From Magnetococcales bacterium (lineage in GTDB: Bacteria > Pseudomonadota > Magnetococcia > Magnetococcales > JADFXB01), in NCBI GenBank assembly GCA_015233935.1, contig JADFXB010000009.1, positions 1-62,281 on the forward strand: a stretch of 62,281 bases of DNA, read 5' to 3'. The position numbers and the translations under genes were made by a program. Within the stretch, counting starts at the first letter, position 1; the number at the start of each line of letters is the position of its first letter. The notes under the pieces were generated by a model, which had not been told where the DNA came from, searched no databases, and saw nothing but the letters and a program-made list of their open reading frames with translations. Positions 8,376 through 16,752 of the stretch are shown one piece after another.

Positions 8376-9194
8376 ATGATGCAATCCAATGTGAAACTGG
8401 CCTTTGCAGGCGGCGGCAATATGGCCCAGGCCATGATCAGCGGTCTCGTCGCCCACGGATGTTCCGCCGCCCGGTTGCGGGTGGCCGATCCCGATAGTCA
8501 AAAATTACAGGAAATTTTCCATCGCTTCGGCGTTTCCATTTTTGAAGAAAATCGGGCCGCCGTCTCCCCCGCCAATGTGGTGGTGTTGGCGGTCAAACCG
8601 GGTTTGGTCCCCACAGTTTTGGAGGAAATCTCCCCGGTACTGGCCCCCGATGCCCTGGTCATCTCCATTGCCGCCGGGGTTACCCTGGCGACCCTGCAAC
8701 GCCATCTGCCCGCCAAACAGCCGGTGGTACGCGCCATGCCCAATACCCCAGCCCTGGTGGGGGAGGGGATTACCGTCATGATTCCCGCGGCCACCTGCGA
8801 CTCCGCCAAGGCAGAAACCGCCCGCAATGTGTTGGAATCCATGGGTGAGGTGGTGGAAATCGATAACGAATCTCTCATGGACGGGGTTACCGCTTTGTCA
8901 GGATCAGGCCCCGCCTACGTCTATCTCATGCTGGAGGCCCTCTCCGATGGTGGGGTTGCCTGTGGACTACCCCGCACCCTGGCAGACAAACTGGCGGTCA
9001 AAACCATGCTGGGATCGGCCAAACTGGTGCAGGAAAGCGGTAAACATCCTGCCATCTTGAAAAATCAGGTCACCTCGCCAGCGGGCACCACCATTGCCGC
9101 CTTGTTGGAATTGGAAAAAGCCGGTTTACGCGGTACTCTGATGCAGGCTGTCATGGCCGCCTGGCAGCGTTCCCGCCAACTGGGCGCGTCATAA
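8376..9194 (+). CDS. proC: Pyrroline-5-carboxylate reductase
   Basis: Last step of proline synthesis: NAD(P)H-dependent reduction of pyrroline-5-carboxylate. 272 residues, the normal size. N-terminal Rossmann motif FAGGGNMAQAMISGL (residues about 10-24), VVLAVKPG near 70, RAMPNTPALVGEG near 116 and the C-terminal dimer/active-site signature ALSGSGPAYVYLMLEAL near 170, then VTSPAGTTIAALLELE. Preceded by AAGGATGAAGGGG. It lies 37 bases after yggS and 11 bases before yggT, so it is one transcript with them. No anomalies. Confidence 0.95.
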   Translation: MMQSNVKLAFAGGGNMAQAMISGLVAHGCSAARLRVADPDSQKLQEIFHRFGVSIFEENRAAVSPANVVVLAVKPGLVPTVLEEISPVLAPDALVISIAAGVTLATLQRHLPAKQPVVRAMPNTPALVGEGITVMIPAATCDSAKAETARNVLESMGEVVEIDNESLMDGVTALSGSGPAYVYLMLEALSDGGVACGLPRTLADKLAVKTMLGSAKLVQESGKHPAILKNQVTSPAGTTIAALLELEKAGLRGTLMQAVMAAWQRSRQLGAS

Positions 9195-9205
9195 AGGGGT
9201 ATGGC

Positions 9206-9811
9206 ATGAGTATTATGGCATCCCTGGGAACCATCCTTTCCTTTGCTCTCAATATCTATCTTTGGATGATCCTGGCCAGGGTGTTGATCTCCTGGATCAG
9301 TCCTGATCCCTATAATCCGGTGGTACGCTTTCTGGTGGAGACCACCGAACCGGTATTGGGGTTTTTCCGTCGCTGGATTCCACCCATTGGTATGCTGGAC
9401 CTCTCCCCCATTTGGGCCATGCTGTCCATTCAGGTGGTGCAGCGGCTCATCTCTACCCTGTTCAATCCCGCTGCCTCTACCTCCAGTGCCTTGTTGAGCG
9501 TGGCCATGGAAGTGGTCTATCTGTTGCACATGCTGGTGACCATCTTCTTGTTGCTCATGGTTATTCGGGTGGGGATGAATATTTATTCCTGGAACCGCTT
9601 TCGCAAAGGACAGCGTTCCGTTTTTGATCTCTACAATCCGGGAATTCGTTTTCTCTTCTCGGTGACCGAAGGATTGTTGCGTCCCATGCGCCGCTGGGTG
9701 CCCACCTTTCGCGGCTTGGACCTCACCCCGGTGGTGGGGGTGGCCATTATTTTGTTGGTATTGATTGCCCTGCAGGATGGGGTGGCTCTGTTGTTGTTGG
9801 GAATGGGATAA
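9206..9811 (+). CDS. yggT: YggT family integral membrane protein
   Basis: Small inner-membrane protein with two tandem YGGT repeats, 201 residues. Each repeat has a hydrophobic hairpin and a conserved ISPDPYNPVVRF or YNPGIRFLFSVTEGLLRPMRRWVP motif (about residues 32-60 and 142-170), with LDLSPIWAML and LDLTPVVGVA before the second helices. The biological role is not settled; the family is linked to osmotic stress and, in other lineages, to division or chloroplast nucleoid organisation. AAAGGGG lies 7 bases before the start. Genomic position between proC and yggU is the classic arrangement. Confidence 0.9.
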   Translation: MSIMASLGTILSFALNIYLWMILARVLISWISPDPYNPVVRFLVETTEPVLGFFRRWIPPIGMLDLSPIWAMLSIQVVQRLISTLFNPAASTSSALLSVAMEVVYLLHMLVTIFLLLMVIRVGMNIYSWNRFRKGQRSVFDLYNPGIRFLFSVTEGLLRPMRRWVPTFRGLDLTPVVGVAIILLVLIALQDGVALLLLGMG

Positions 9812-9821
9812 AGCGCGTGCC

Positions 9822-10118
9822 ATGACCGCCATTCAATGGCAGCAACAGGATGTGACCCTGCAAGTGCGGGTGCAACCCCGCGCCAGTCGCAACCAGGTCA
9901 CTGGTTTGCACGGCGACCGGCTCAAAATCGCCCTCACCGCCCCACCCGTGGATGGGGCCGCCAACGAAGCCTTGCGAGAGTTTCTGGCCAAGGAACTGGC
10001 CTTACCCAAAAGTCAGATTCAAATTCTACGCGGAGAGAGCAGCCGAGAAAAAACCTTGCGGTTGACGGCTGCCGACTCCCCCATGGTCCGCCAAAAATTG
10101 CAGGAATGGTTGTCCTGA
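9822..10118 (+). CDS. yggU: DUF167/YggU family protein
   Basis: Small cytoplasmic protein of unknown function, 98 residues. Family motifs are clear: LQVRVQPRASRNQV near residue 12, LKIALTAPPVDGAANEAL near 34, and SQIQILRGESSREKTLRL near 62. The ATG at 9822 was chosen because it gives the family N-terminus and lies 10 bases after the yggT stop; the open frame continues upstream into yggT only by chance. It ends the yggS-proC-yggT-yggU transcript and converges with the minus-strand gene at 10126. Confidence 0.9.
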   Translation: MTAIQWQQQDVTLQVRVQPRASRNQVTGLHGDRLKIALTAPPVDGAANEALREFLAKELALPKSQIQILRGESSREKTLRLTAADSPMVRQKLQEWLS

Positions 10119-10125
10119 ACCGGCT

Positions 10126-10668
10126 TCAACCGGCAGGAGCAGCAGGTGCTGGCCAGGTCGCCTTAAAGGCCAACCATTTTTCCCACACCTCTTTCTCTTC
10201 CCGACTTTGCCGTTTATCCGCTGCAATCACCAAATGCACCACCGGATCCAAAGCAGGCCACAACAAAGGATCCAAAGCCTGCACCCGTTTGATGGCATCT
10301 TTGAACGAAGGGGGTTTGTCCAACAGCTTGTCCATGGCGGCAATGGTACGATTGGTTAAGCGTTTTTTGGCGAAATCCCGAATAAACTGCTCAATGGCTT
10401 CCTCCTCCTCCTTGACGATGCGATCCACATCGGCACAGGCCAGGGCTACGGCATAAACCGTCAGGATAAACTCCTCCAATGCCCCATCACTTTTAAACGT
10501 GTAGCCCCCATCAAAGACCTCCATAAAGCGGGCCTGAAAGAGGAGATAATCCGGGGACTCCTTGCCAGAAGGCTCTTTATACTTGCTCTTCAAACGACCA
10601 TTGGCTGCCGCGCGGGCTGCCAACAGGGTGAGAGCGGGTTTCAAGTAAGAAAAATGGGCATTGGCCAT
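10126..10668 (-). CDS. Hypothetical helical protein
   Basis: Not firmly recognised. 180 residues, almost wholly alpha-helical by appearance, with no signal peptide or membrane span. Acidic helices (VKEEEEAIEQFIRDF) and a C-terminal stretch HLVIAADKRQSREEKEVWEKWL resemble the D-x-x-x-x-x-E pattern of TerB-like helical domains, where acidic residues bind metal; this is a weak hint only. The C-terminus is Pro/Ala-rich. GGAG lies 10 bases before the ATG on the minus strand. It ends 7 bases from the converging yggU stop and is transcribed away from the tRNA. Confidence 0.65.
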   Translation of the reverse strand: MANAHFSYLKPALTLLAARAAANGRLKSKYKEPSGKESPDYLLFQARFMEVFDGGYTFKSDGALEEFILTVYAVALACADVDRIVKEEEEAIEQFIRDFAKKRLTNRTIAAMDKLLDKPPSFKDAIKRVQALDPLLWPALDPVVHLVIAADKRQSREEKEVWEKWLAFKATWPAPAAPAG

Positions 10669-10902
10669 GGTGAAAATTCTCCATTAAGGGGCAATGACAG
10701 GGGCCACAAAGCACCATTGCAGTGTGCCCTTTCCTTTGTTGCAGTGCAAGGAAGGGAATATCAATGGGTTATTTCAAGGAAAAGTCCAGTTCCCCAGCAG
10801 GATGGTACGTATTTTTTGCCAATTAAACAGGATAGTTACAGAACATCCATAAGGAAGCCGGAACAATCAGGTTATATTTTCAAAGGACGTACACTAAGAG
10901 GG
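10669..10902. other. Non-coding stretch with direct repeat, between minus-strand gene and tRNA promoter
   Basis: No gene is seen. It holds two perfect copies of TTGCAGTG (10717-10724 and 10739-10746), 22 bases apart start to start, that is two helical turns on the same DNA face. An imperfect hairpin, CCCTTTCCTTTG against CAAGGAAGGG, overlaps them. The stretch is the 5' region of the 10668 gene, so an operator for that gene is possible. Confidence 0.4.
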
Positions 10903-10931
10903 TTGACAGCAAGCCGCTTGCTGCCTATAGT
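10903..10931 (+). promoter_or_regulatory. Sigma-70 promoter of tRNA-Asp
   Basis: TTGACA at 10903-10908 and TATAGT at 10926-10931 with the ideal 17-base spacer. The tRNA begins 42 bases after the -10 box, as expected for a stable-RNA leader. Confidence 0.85.
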
Positions 10932-10973
10932 ACACACCTGTCGCAGCAAGGGTTGTACAGGATTTAGGGTTAC

Positions 10974-11050
10974 GGGGGCGTAGTTCAGCTGGTTAGAATG
11001 CCGGCCTGTCACGCCGGAGGTCGCGGGTTCGAGCCCCGTCGCTCCCGCCA
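10974..11050 (+). tRNA. tRNA-Asp (anticodon GTC)
   Basis: 77 bases including encoded CCA. Acceptor stem GGGGGCG pairs with CGCTCCC (one G-U). The D arm contains AGCTGGTTAGAAT, the anticodon stem CCGGC/GCCGG encloses loop CTGTCAC with anticodon GTC at 11008-11010, and the T arm is GCGGG TTCGAGC CCCGT. The discriminator is G, an aspartate identity element. Confidence 0.97.
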
Positions 11051-11154
11051 CTATTCCTAAAGGCTGCGAAATTTTTGCCAGTATATTTTGGGGATAAATA
11101 AAGGAAGCACATTTTAGAGTTACAAAAATCAACAGGTTATGTGGATGTGAGGAA

Positions 11155-11177
11155 GGGGCGGTTGGCCCTTTTTTTTT
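11155..11177 (+). terminator. Probable intrinsic terminator after tRNA-Asp
   Basis: GGGC at 11156-11159 pairs with GCCC at 11165-11168 around GGTTG, with a possible extra G-T pair, and is followed directly by nine T residues (11169-11177). The stem is short, but the T-tract is strong. Confidence 0.55.
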
Positions 11178-11203
11178 GGCCTTAACGGGCTATCGATAAA
11201 TTT

Positions 11204-11470
11204 TATCCTCCTTGATTCTTTTAGAACCATTTTCCACTCTTGAAGTTCAATCCGCCCATTGCATTCCTTAGCGGAGGTACACCCATGTAGGCCCTGGGAG
11301 GGTCGGCCGGGGTGCCGCAAGGGAGGGTGGGCACGTTTAGGCGGAAACAAAAAGCCAAAGGCTTGCCCTTTTGGAGAGATCCGCTGCCGGTGGCAAAGGG
11401 GCTGCCATGAACCCCTTTCCAACCCACCGGACACACGGCTTTCCCTGCGGACAAGTACCGGCGCATAGGA
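11204..11470. other. Structured non-coding stretch before aclB
   Basis: No convincing gene on either strand. GC-rich and full of inverted repeats. The largest is CCGGTGG (11387-11393) with CCACCGG (11424-11430), enclosing AAAGGGG (11395-11401) and CCCCTTT (11412-11418), which makes a 14-pair hairpin with one asymmetric bulge. GTGCC/GGCAC and GGGAGGGT direct repeats lie upstream. It could be an aclB leader RNA or a dispersed intergenic repeat. The open minus-strand frames across it are proline/glycine-rich and unlike ordinary proteins. Confidence 0.45.
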
Positions 11471-11486
11471 CAAGGGGTCGCAACCG

Positions 11487-12761
11487 ATGCAAATCACAGG
11501 CATGTTATGGGGGGCAAAGCTCCTGAAGTATGTTGACTTTCCTACCCCGGAAATCTTGGGGCCGGAAGCAACACCGGATCAAATCAAGGACTTGATTGCC
11601 CGCAATGGTGGTGTGCTGATTAAACCCATTTTCAAGGGTGGGATTGGCAAAAAAGGCAAGGCGGGTCTCATCGGCAAGGCGACCGATGTGGAAACTGCCC
11701 TGCGTGAGAAGGAACGGCTCTACTTTGCTGAACATCGTCACGGCAATGCAATTGCCAAATCCGAAGGTGTCACCTTTGAAGCCTTCGTCCCTGCCGCCTA
11801 CGAAGTTTACTTCTCCTTCTCGGATAACACCCAATTCCGCGCCCCCACCATGACCATCACCCATCACGGTGGCATGGATATCGAAGAGCTGCCCAAGGAT
11901 AAGATTGCGGTGGTCCCCTTCGATCCCCTGACCGGCTTCAAATCGTTCATCGTCGCCAATGCCATGATGCACTTGAACGCCCCCAATGAAATCATCAGCC
12001 CGCTGATGCAAAATCTGCCCAAGTTGTATGATCTCTTCAATAACTATGGCATGACCACTCTGGAGATCAACCCCATTCGCATTATGCGTACCCCGGAAGG
12101 ACGCTTAACGCCGGTGGCTTGTGACTTCAAAGGGGCCTTCGACTCCGACGATGTCAGTTGGAAACGTCTCGGTCTGCCCCAAAGCCTGATGGAAGGCACC
12201 GGTTTTTCCGCCTACGAGGTGGAAGTGAACCAGTTGCGTACCTACCAGGGGCAATCGGATGTGTTCATCATCAATCCCCACGGAACCATTACCGCCATGA
12301 CCTTCGGCGGTGGAGCCAACGCCCTGGTGACCGAGCAGTTGGGGGATGCCGCTACCATTTCTTCTGACTTTGGTGGCAATCCTCCCTACCAGAAAATGTT
12401 CGATATCAGCCGCATCACCTTCAAATATTGGCTGAAACAGAGCAACGTTCTCTTCATCATCGGTGGTAAAGCCAATAATACCGATATCTTTGAAACCTTC
12501 CGCGCCATGGCCGATGCCCTGCGTGACCACTTCTCCACCTACGGACCTTCCCCCCTCTATGTGGTGGTGGGACGGGGTGGCCCCAATCTGATTCGGGGTA
12601 TGGGTTATATGCGGGATACCTTGGACGCCCTGGGTGTGCCCTACCGCATGTTTGGTTTTGACTCGGCCATGAGCGAAGTGGTGAACTACGCCAAGGCTGC
12701 TGACGAGTGGATGGCCAAAGGTGGTCGGGATTTGGTGGCTCAAAAACTGGGTATCAAATAA
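11487..12761 (+). CDS. aclB: ATP-citrate lyase small subunit (ATP-grasp/CoA-ligase beta-like)
   Basis: Small subunit of ATP-citrate lyase, which cleaves citrate to acetyl-CoA and oxaloacetate with ATP and CoA and drives the reductive TCA cycle. 424 residues, resembling succinyl-CoA synthetase beta: an N-terminal ATP-grasp region (GGVLIKPIFKGGIGKKGKAG near residue 35), TTLEINPIRI near 190 and ACDFKGAFDSDD near 210, then a CoA-ligase domain with FGGGANALVTEQLGD near 272 and VVGRGGPNLIRGM near 360. AAGGGG lies 9 bases before ATG 11487; an internal ATG at 11502 is an alternative start. It is followed 38 bases later by aclA. Confidence 0.88.
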   Translation: MQITGMLWGAKLLKYVDFPTPEILGPEATPDQIKDLIARNGGVLIKPIFKGGIGKKGKAGLIGKATDVETALREKERLYFAEHRHGNAIAKSEGVTFEAFVPAAYEVYFSFSDNTQFRAPTMTITHHGGMDIEELPKDKIAVVPFDPLTGFKSFIVANAMMHLNAPNEIISPLMQNLPKLYDLFNNYGMTTLEINPIRIMRTPEGRLTPVACDFKGAFDSDDVSWKRLGLPQSLMEGTGFSAYEVEVNQLRTYQGQSDVFIINPHGTITAMTFGGGANALVTEQLGDAATISSDFGGNPPYQKMFDISRITFKYWLKQSNVLFIIGGKANNTDIFETFRAMADALRDHFSTYGPSPLYVVVGRGGPNLIRGMGYMRDTLDALGVPYRMFGFDSAMSEVVNYAKAADEWMAKGGRDLVAQKLGIK

Positions 12762-12799
12762 TCGGGGGCTGCGCCACCCAAACGAGGATGGTGAACGAA

Positions 12800-15568
12800 A
12801 TGTCGAACAGATACGAACTCAACAAGGGTTACAATTACATGCATGCCCGTGGGATCAAGGAGTTTCCCTACTTTGTGGGGATCAACTCTCTGGCCGAATT
12901 GGCCACCCGCGAAGATCGGGTTTGCGTGATCAATATCATGGGCGGTGAAAGCTCCACCGTTACCCCGGTCAGTCACAGCTATTCGGGTGGCAACGTGGTG
13001 TGTGGAACCATGCCTGGTCGTTCCGGCTCGGTGATGAAAACCCCGGCAGGGGATATCCCGGTCTACAACAATATTCTGGAGGCCATGGAGGCCGGTCATC
13101 GCTTTAATGTGGTGGTGATCTATGTTCCGCCAGAAGGGGTGCGGGATGCGGTGATCGAGGCGGTGCGGGTCAATCCCGAACTGCGCAAGATTGTCATCCT
13201 CACCGAAAAGGTGAAAGTGCGTCATGCCCGTATCATTCGCGCCTACTGCCAGATGCGTGGTGTGGATGTATTCGGTGCCAACTGCCTGGGTCTGGCCGAT
13301 GCCCACAACAAGGTGCGTATCGGTGGTGCCTTGGGCGGCAGCTCCCCGGAAGAGTCCCTGGTTCCCGGTTCGGTGGGTATCTTCTCCAACTCCGGTAACT
13401 TTACCACCACCATTGCCACCTATCTTCTGACCGCTGGTTGGGGAACCACCGTCTCCCTCTCCTCCGGCAAGGATGTGTACATTCACTTCGGTCCTTCCGA
13501 ATTCACCCACGCCATGCACAACGATGATCGCACCAAAGCGGCCATCATGTATATTGAGCCAGGTGGCTACTATGAGCATGACCTGGAATTCCGCAAGCCG
13601 GTGGTTGCCTGTGTGGTGGGACGCTGGAAGGCCAAACTGACCCGTTCCTGCGGTCATGCCGGTGCCATCGCTGGTTCTGGCGACAATGCCATGGCCAAGG
13701 AAGATTGGTTCAAGGAAAAATTTGGCGTCAATGACCTGTTCACCCCGGAAAATCCCGTTTGCTCTGCCAAGGGCGCGGTGGTGACCAACATTGCCTATAT
13801 TCCCCAGGCCCTCACGGCGGTGATGAAGTTGAACGGTATGGAACCCGACTTCGCTCCCCGTGGTGACCTGACTCCCAAATGTTGGTTCGCCAACGATCAG
13901 GGACTGGACCTGCCCAAGGAGCTGGAGCCGCCGGTGGTGGAAGCCATGGCTCCTTACAACGCCCAAATTGCCGCCCTTTCCCAGGCCATTGGCGTTGTCT
14001 TCCCACGGCAGACCATGAAGGATGCCTCCGGGGCCTCTCGCATGGATCCCAAAACCCAGGTTACCCAAATCCACAATCAGAGCATTCTGGATGCCTCCAC
14101 CCATACCCTGGAGGAAAACCTGGTCCTCTCCCTGATTCGGGAGTATCCCAACGAAAATGGTCGCGCCATGACCAACGTCATTCTGAACGCCTTTGTCAAT
14201 CAGAGTGGCACTGTGGGTCTGGCGGCGGCGGATGAGGCGCGGGAGGCAGAAAACAGCCCCAACACCGTTCTGTCCGCTTCCATCGCCCTGGTGGGACCGG
14301 CGCGGGTGAAAGCTGCTCGGGATGTGGCCCATGCCTTGGTGGAACTGTTCGGCCATTCCGGCCTGGCCGATGGCGAGCAGATGGATTTTGATTTCAGCAG
14401 CCAAGTGGAGCAAGTGGCCACCGGACCTCTGAAAGATGTGTTTGTCTCCTCCAAGGAGTGCAAACGGGGCAACGATATGCTGGAAGCCCTGAAAAATCGG
14501 GGCGTCAATTCGGTCTTCATCAACTTTTTGAAAGCGGTGGCCAAACGGACCGACAGTCATCTCCATGGTCAGATCATTCAGGCGGCGGTTACCACCCACC
14601 TGGCATGGCCTGCCTTGATGCGCAAGCGTCTTTCCCTTACCACGGTCTACAACCTGCCCTGGCACTTCCGTATCTTTTCCACGCTGGTGGGATCGTCGGT
14701 GGCTGCCAAGCGTCAGGAGGACAAGAAAACCTTCTGTGGGGTCTCCACCTCCGAACTTATGGGTTCCTGGAGCTTCACAGAGACCGCCTTCCTGGCCTTG
14801 ATGGGGCATCGTCCCAATGAGGGTGAACTCTTCGCTTATTCAGTTCTCTTGGGCTTGATCATCAGCAACGGACCGGGAACCATTTCCGGTCAGGGTGCCA
14901 AGGGTGCGGTGAGTGCCGATGGACCGGAAGTTCCCAGCCGTGTCCAGGTCAACAAGGGCTATATCGGCTTTATGACCCATACCGGCTATGCCCATGGCGG
15001 TAACGGTTACGAGGCCATCCAGTTCCTGCTGGAACGCTTCCGTGACAGCGGCCTGGAAGATCCCGCCGATGCCAATCATGGTCTGGACCTGATGGCCATG
15101 GCCATGGACTATGCCAAGACCTACAAGGGTTACAAGTCCAAGGCCAAGGCAGAAGGCAACCTGGAATATGAGATGATTCCTTGTATCAACCATCCCGTCT
15201 TCAAGGGCAAGGATGTCAACTTTGACCCCCGTGAGGTCTATGTGGACGAATTGTTCAAGAAGCGGAAGGATTACAACATCTTCCAAGACTTCTACCATCA
15301 ACTGGTCAACGCCCTCTTCAAGGTGGGTGTGAGTCGGAATGTTTACTGCGTCAACGTGGATGCGGTGATTGCCGTCCTGCTGCTGAAAATGTTCTGGAAG
15401 CCCTTCCGCAATGGTCGGGTGACGGAAAAGAGCATGGAAACCGCCGCCTTCACCACCTTCCTGTTTGGCCGCATGATCGGCTCTGCCGCCGAGATTGACG
15501 ACCACACCAATCGGGGTCGCAACATGGATACCCGCACCCCCGCAAGTTTGGTTTCTTACGTCGGGTGA
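12800..15568 (+). CDS. aclA: ATP-citrate lyase large subunit (CoA-ligase alpha + citryl-CoA lyase)
   Basis: Large subunit of ATP-citrate lyase, 922 residues, far longer than the ~610 of Chlorobium AclA. The N-terminal part is succinyl-CoA synthetase alpha-like: CoA-binding Rossmann region (residues about 35-180) and the phosphohistidine loop SCGHAGAIAGS, with His286 as the phospho-acceptor. The C-terminal third is a citrate-synthase-like lyase module (SWSFTETAFLALMG, ISNGPGTISGQG, VIAVLLLKMFW). ATG 12800 (MSNRYELNKG) was chosen over ATG 12788, where GAGG would touch the start codon. The middle ~250 residues are not assigned. The length suggests the variant ACL of Magnetococcus-like and some other autotrophs. 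Confidence 0.88.
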   Translation: MSNRYELNKGYNYMHARGIKEFPYFVGINSLAELATREDRVCVINIMGGESSTVTPVSHSYSGGNVVCGTMPGRSGSVMKTPAGDIPVYNNILEAMEAGHRFNVVVIYVPPEGVRDAVIEAVRVNPELRKIVILTEKVKVRHARIIRAYCQMRGVDVFGANCLGLADAHNKVRIGGALGGSSPEESLVPGSVGIFSNSGNFTTTIATYLLTAGWGTTVSLSSGKDVYIHFGPSEFTHAMHNDDRTKAAIMYIEPGGYYEHDLEFRKPVVACVVGRWKAKLTRSCGHAGAIAGSGDNAMAKEDWFKEKFGVNDLFTPENPVCSAKGAVVTNIAYIPQALTAVMKLNGMEPDFAPRGDLTPKCWFANDQGLDLPKELEPPVVEAMAPYNAQIAALSQAIGVVFPRQTMKDASGASRMDPKTQVTQIHNQSILDASTHTLEENLVLSLIREYPNENGRAMTNVILNAFVNQSGTVGLAAADEAREAENSPNTVLSASIALVGPARVKAARDVAHALVELFGHSGLADGEQMDFDFSSQVEQVATGPLKDVFVSSKECKRGNDMLEALKNRGVNSVFINFLKAVAKRTDSHLHGQIIQAAVTTHLAWPALMRKRLSLTTVYNLPWHFRIFSTLVGSSVAAKRQEDKKTFCGVSTSELMGSWSFTETAFLALMGHRPNEGELFAYSVLLGLIISNGPGTISGQGAKGAVSADGPEVPSRVQVNKGYIGFMTHTGYAHGGNGYEAIQFLLERFRDSGLEDPADANHGLDLMAMAMDYAKTYKGYKSKAKAEGNLEYEMIPCINHPVFKGKDVNFDPREVYVDELFKKRKDYNIFQDFYHQLVNALFKVGVSRNVYCVNVDAVIAVLLLKMFWKPFRNGRVTEKSMETAAFTTFLFGRMIGSAAEIDDHTNRGRNMDTRTPASLVSYVG

Positions 15569-15580
15569 TGATGGAGCAAT

Positions 15581-15606
15581 GGGAGGGATTGGCAACAATC
15601 CCTCCC
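15581..15606 (+). terminator. Hairpin after aclA, probable terminator
   Basis: GGGAGGGATT (15581-15590) and AATCCCTCCC (15597-15606) form a perfect 10-bp stem with loop GGCAAC, 12 bases after the aclA stop. The tail ATATTTG is only mildly T-rich. Confidence 0.7.
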
Positions 15607-15898
15607 ATATTTGAATATGCTTATTTGCTAATAAATAGAAATTACAAAGGCAAATTCTGGTTGGAAAAAACAAGGTGGTTATTGTTGGATTTTTGAATTA
15701 ATTCCAAGTGGTTGAGCGGGAAAAAAATTAAAAACAGATTGCAGGAAGGGCATTGACGTAGGCGAGTTGAAGTGGTAGTTCTTAACCCGGTTACGAGGGG
15801 ATGGCGAAATAGGCTATAGGTCCCTTGGGGCTTTTTGTTCTTTAGTTTAGGCACTATCTGCGCATGTGTGCGAGGCAAGTCCAGATTTGGAGGAACAC
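15607..15898. other. Intergenic stretch before nuoA, no gene
   Basis: Nothing coding is seen. A TTGACG at 15753-15758 has no acceptable -10 box at 16-18 bases, and TATAGG at 15815-15820 has only a poor -35 (TTACGA). The nuo promoter should lie here but cannot be placed with confidence. Confidence 0.4.
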
Positions 15899-16255
15899 AT
15901 GTTGGAATTATGGTTTCCCGTATTGGTACTCATGGCAATCGCCATGGCCATGGGCGTGGGAATGGTGGGGGTATCCTGGTTTCTGGGCGTCAAACGCCCC
16001 TATGCGGAAAAAACCAGCCAGTATGAGTGCGGATTCGATCCTCTGGCCCGCATTCGCATCCCCTTCGATGTGCGTTTCTACCTGATTGCTATTCTCCTCA
16101 TCGTGTTTGACATTGAAGCGGGCTTTTTGTTCCCCTGGGCCGTAGCTTTTAAAGAAATTGGCTTCATCGGCTTTGTGGAAATGATGCTCTTTCTGCTGGT
16201 CCTGTTGGTGGGCTATGTCTACGCCTGGAAGAAGGGGGCCTTGGAATGGGAATGA
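15899..16255 (+). CDS. nuoA: NADH-quinone oxidoreductase subunit A
   Basis: Membrane-arm subunit of complex I near the quinone site, 118 residues with three transmembrane helices (about 5-28, 62-82, 88-110). Hallmarks: [17 protein letters not shown] and [29 protein letters not shown], the NuoA/ND3 loop with the conserved Cys-Gly and the acidic residue of TM2. Start 15899 was chosen for the GGAGG at 15889-15893; an in-frame upstream start at 15866 lacks one. The stop overlaps nuoB by 10 bases. First gene of the 14-gene operon. Confidence 0.95.
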   Translation: MLELWFPVLVLMAIAMAMGVGMVGVSWFLGVKRPYAEKTSQYECGFDPLARIRIPFDVRFYLIAILLIVFDIEAGFLFPWAVAFKEIGFIGFVEMMLFLLVLLVGYVYAWKKGALEWE

Positions 16256-16752
16256 TCGAGGAAGTTCGGGACGAGCTGGACAAGCGGGGTTTCCTGCTGG
16301 CTTCGGCGGATAAACTGGTCAACTGGGCGCGTACCGGTTCATTGTGGCCCATGACCTTCGGTCTGGCCTGCTGTGCGGTGGAAATGATGCAGGCGGGTGC
16401 CAGCCGTTATGACCTGGACCGTTTTGGTATCGTCTTCCGTGGTAGCCCCCGGCAATCCGACGTGATCATTGTGGCAGGAACCTTGACCAACAAAATGGCC
16501 CCGGTTCTGCGCAAACTCTACGATCAAATGCCGGAACCCCGTTGGGTGATCTCCATGGGATCCTGTGCCAACGGTGGCGGCTATTACCATTATTCTTATG
16601 CGGTGGTGCGGGGGTGTGGACGGGTGTTGCCGGTGGATGTCTATATTCCCGGTTGTCCTCCCAGTGCAGAAGCCTTTATCTATGGGGTGATTCAGTTGCA
16701 GAAGAAAATTCATCGCACCTGCACCCTCTATTCGGGTTGGGGGGATAAATGA
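16246..16752 (+). CDS. nuoB: NADH-quinone oxidoreductase subunit B
   Basis: Carries iron-sulfur cluster N2, the immediate electron donor to quinone. 168 residues. The tetrad of Cys ligands is visible: adjacent pair in [11 protein letters not shown] (about residues 43-44), [10 protein letters not shown] near 108 and [10 protein letters not shown] near 138. Also [10 protein letters not shown] and [11 protein letters not shown], typical of the hydrogenase-small-subunit-like fold. Overlaps nuoA by 10 bases and nuoC by 4 (ATGA). A second ATG at 16252 could also start translation. Confidence 0.96.
   Translation: MGMIEEVRDELDKRGFLLASADKLVNWARTGSLWPMTFGLACCAVEMMQAGASRYDLDRFGIVFRGSPRQSDVIIVAGTLTNKMAPVLRKLYDQMPEPRWVISMGSCANGGGYYHYSYAVVRGCGRVLPVDVYIPGCPPSAEAFIYGVIQLQKKIHRTCTLYSGWGDK

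Noticed and set aside
10872-11132. Minus-strand open frame reading GATGLEPATSGVTG
   Set aside because: It is the antisense of tRNA-Asp; this peptide is a known spurious translation.
11129-11503. Minus-strand open frame over the segment before aclB
   Set aside because: Composition is Pro/Gly/Cys-rich, no RBS, and several frames are open at once because of GC-rich repeats; treated as non-coding.
12740-14809. 689-codon antisense open frame inside aclA
   Set aside because: Shadow of the sense codon pattern; His/Gly-rich and without domains.
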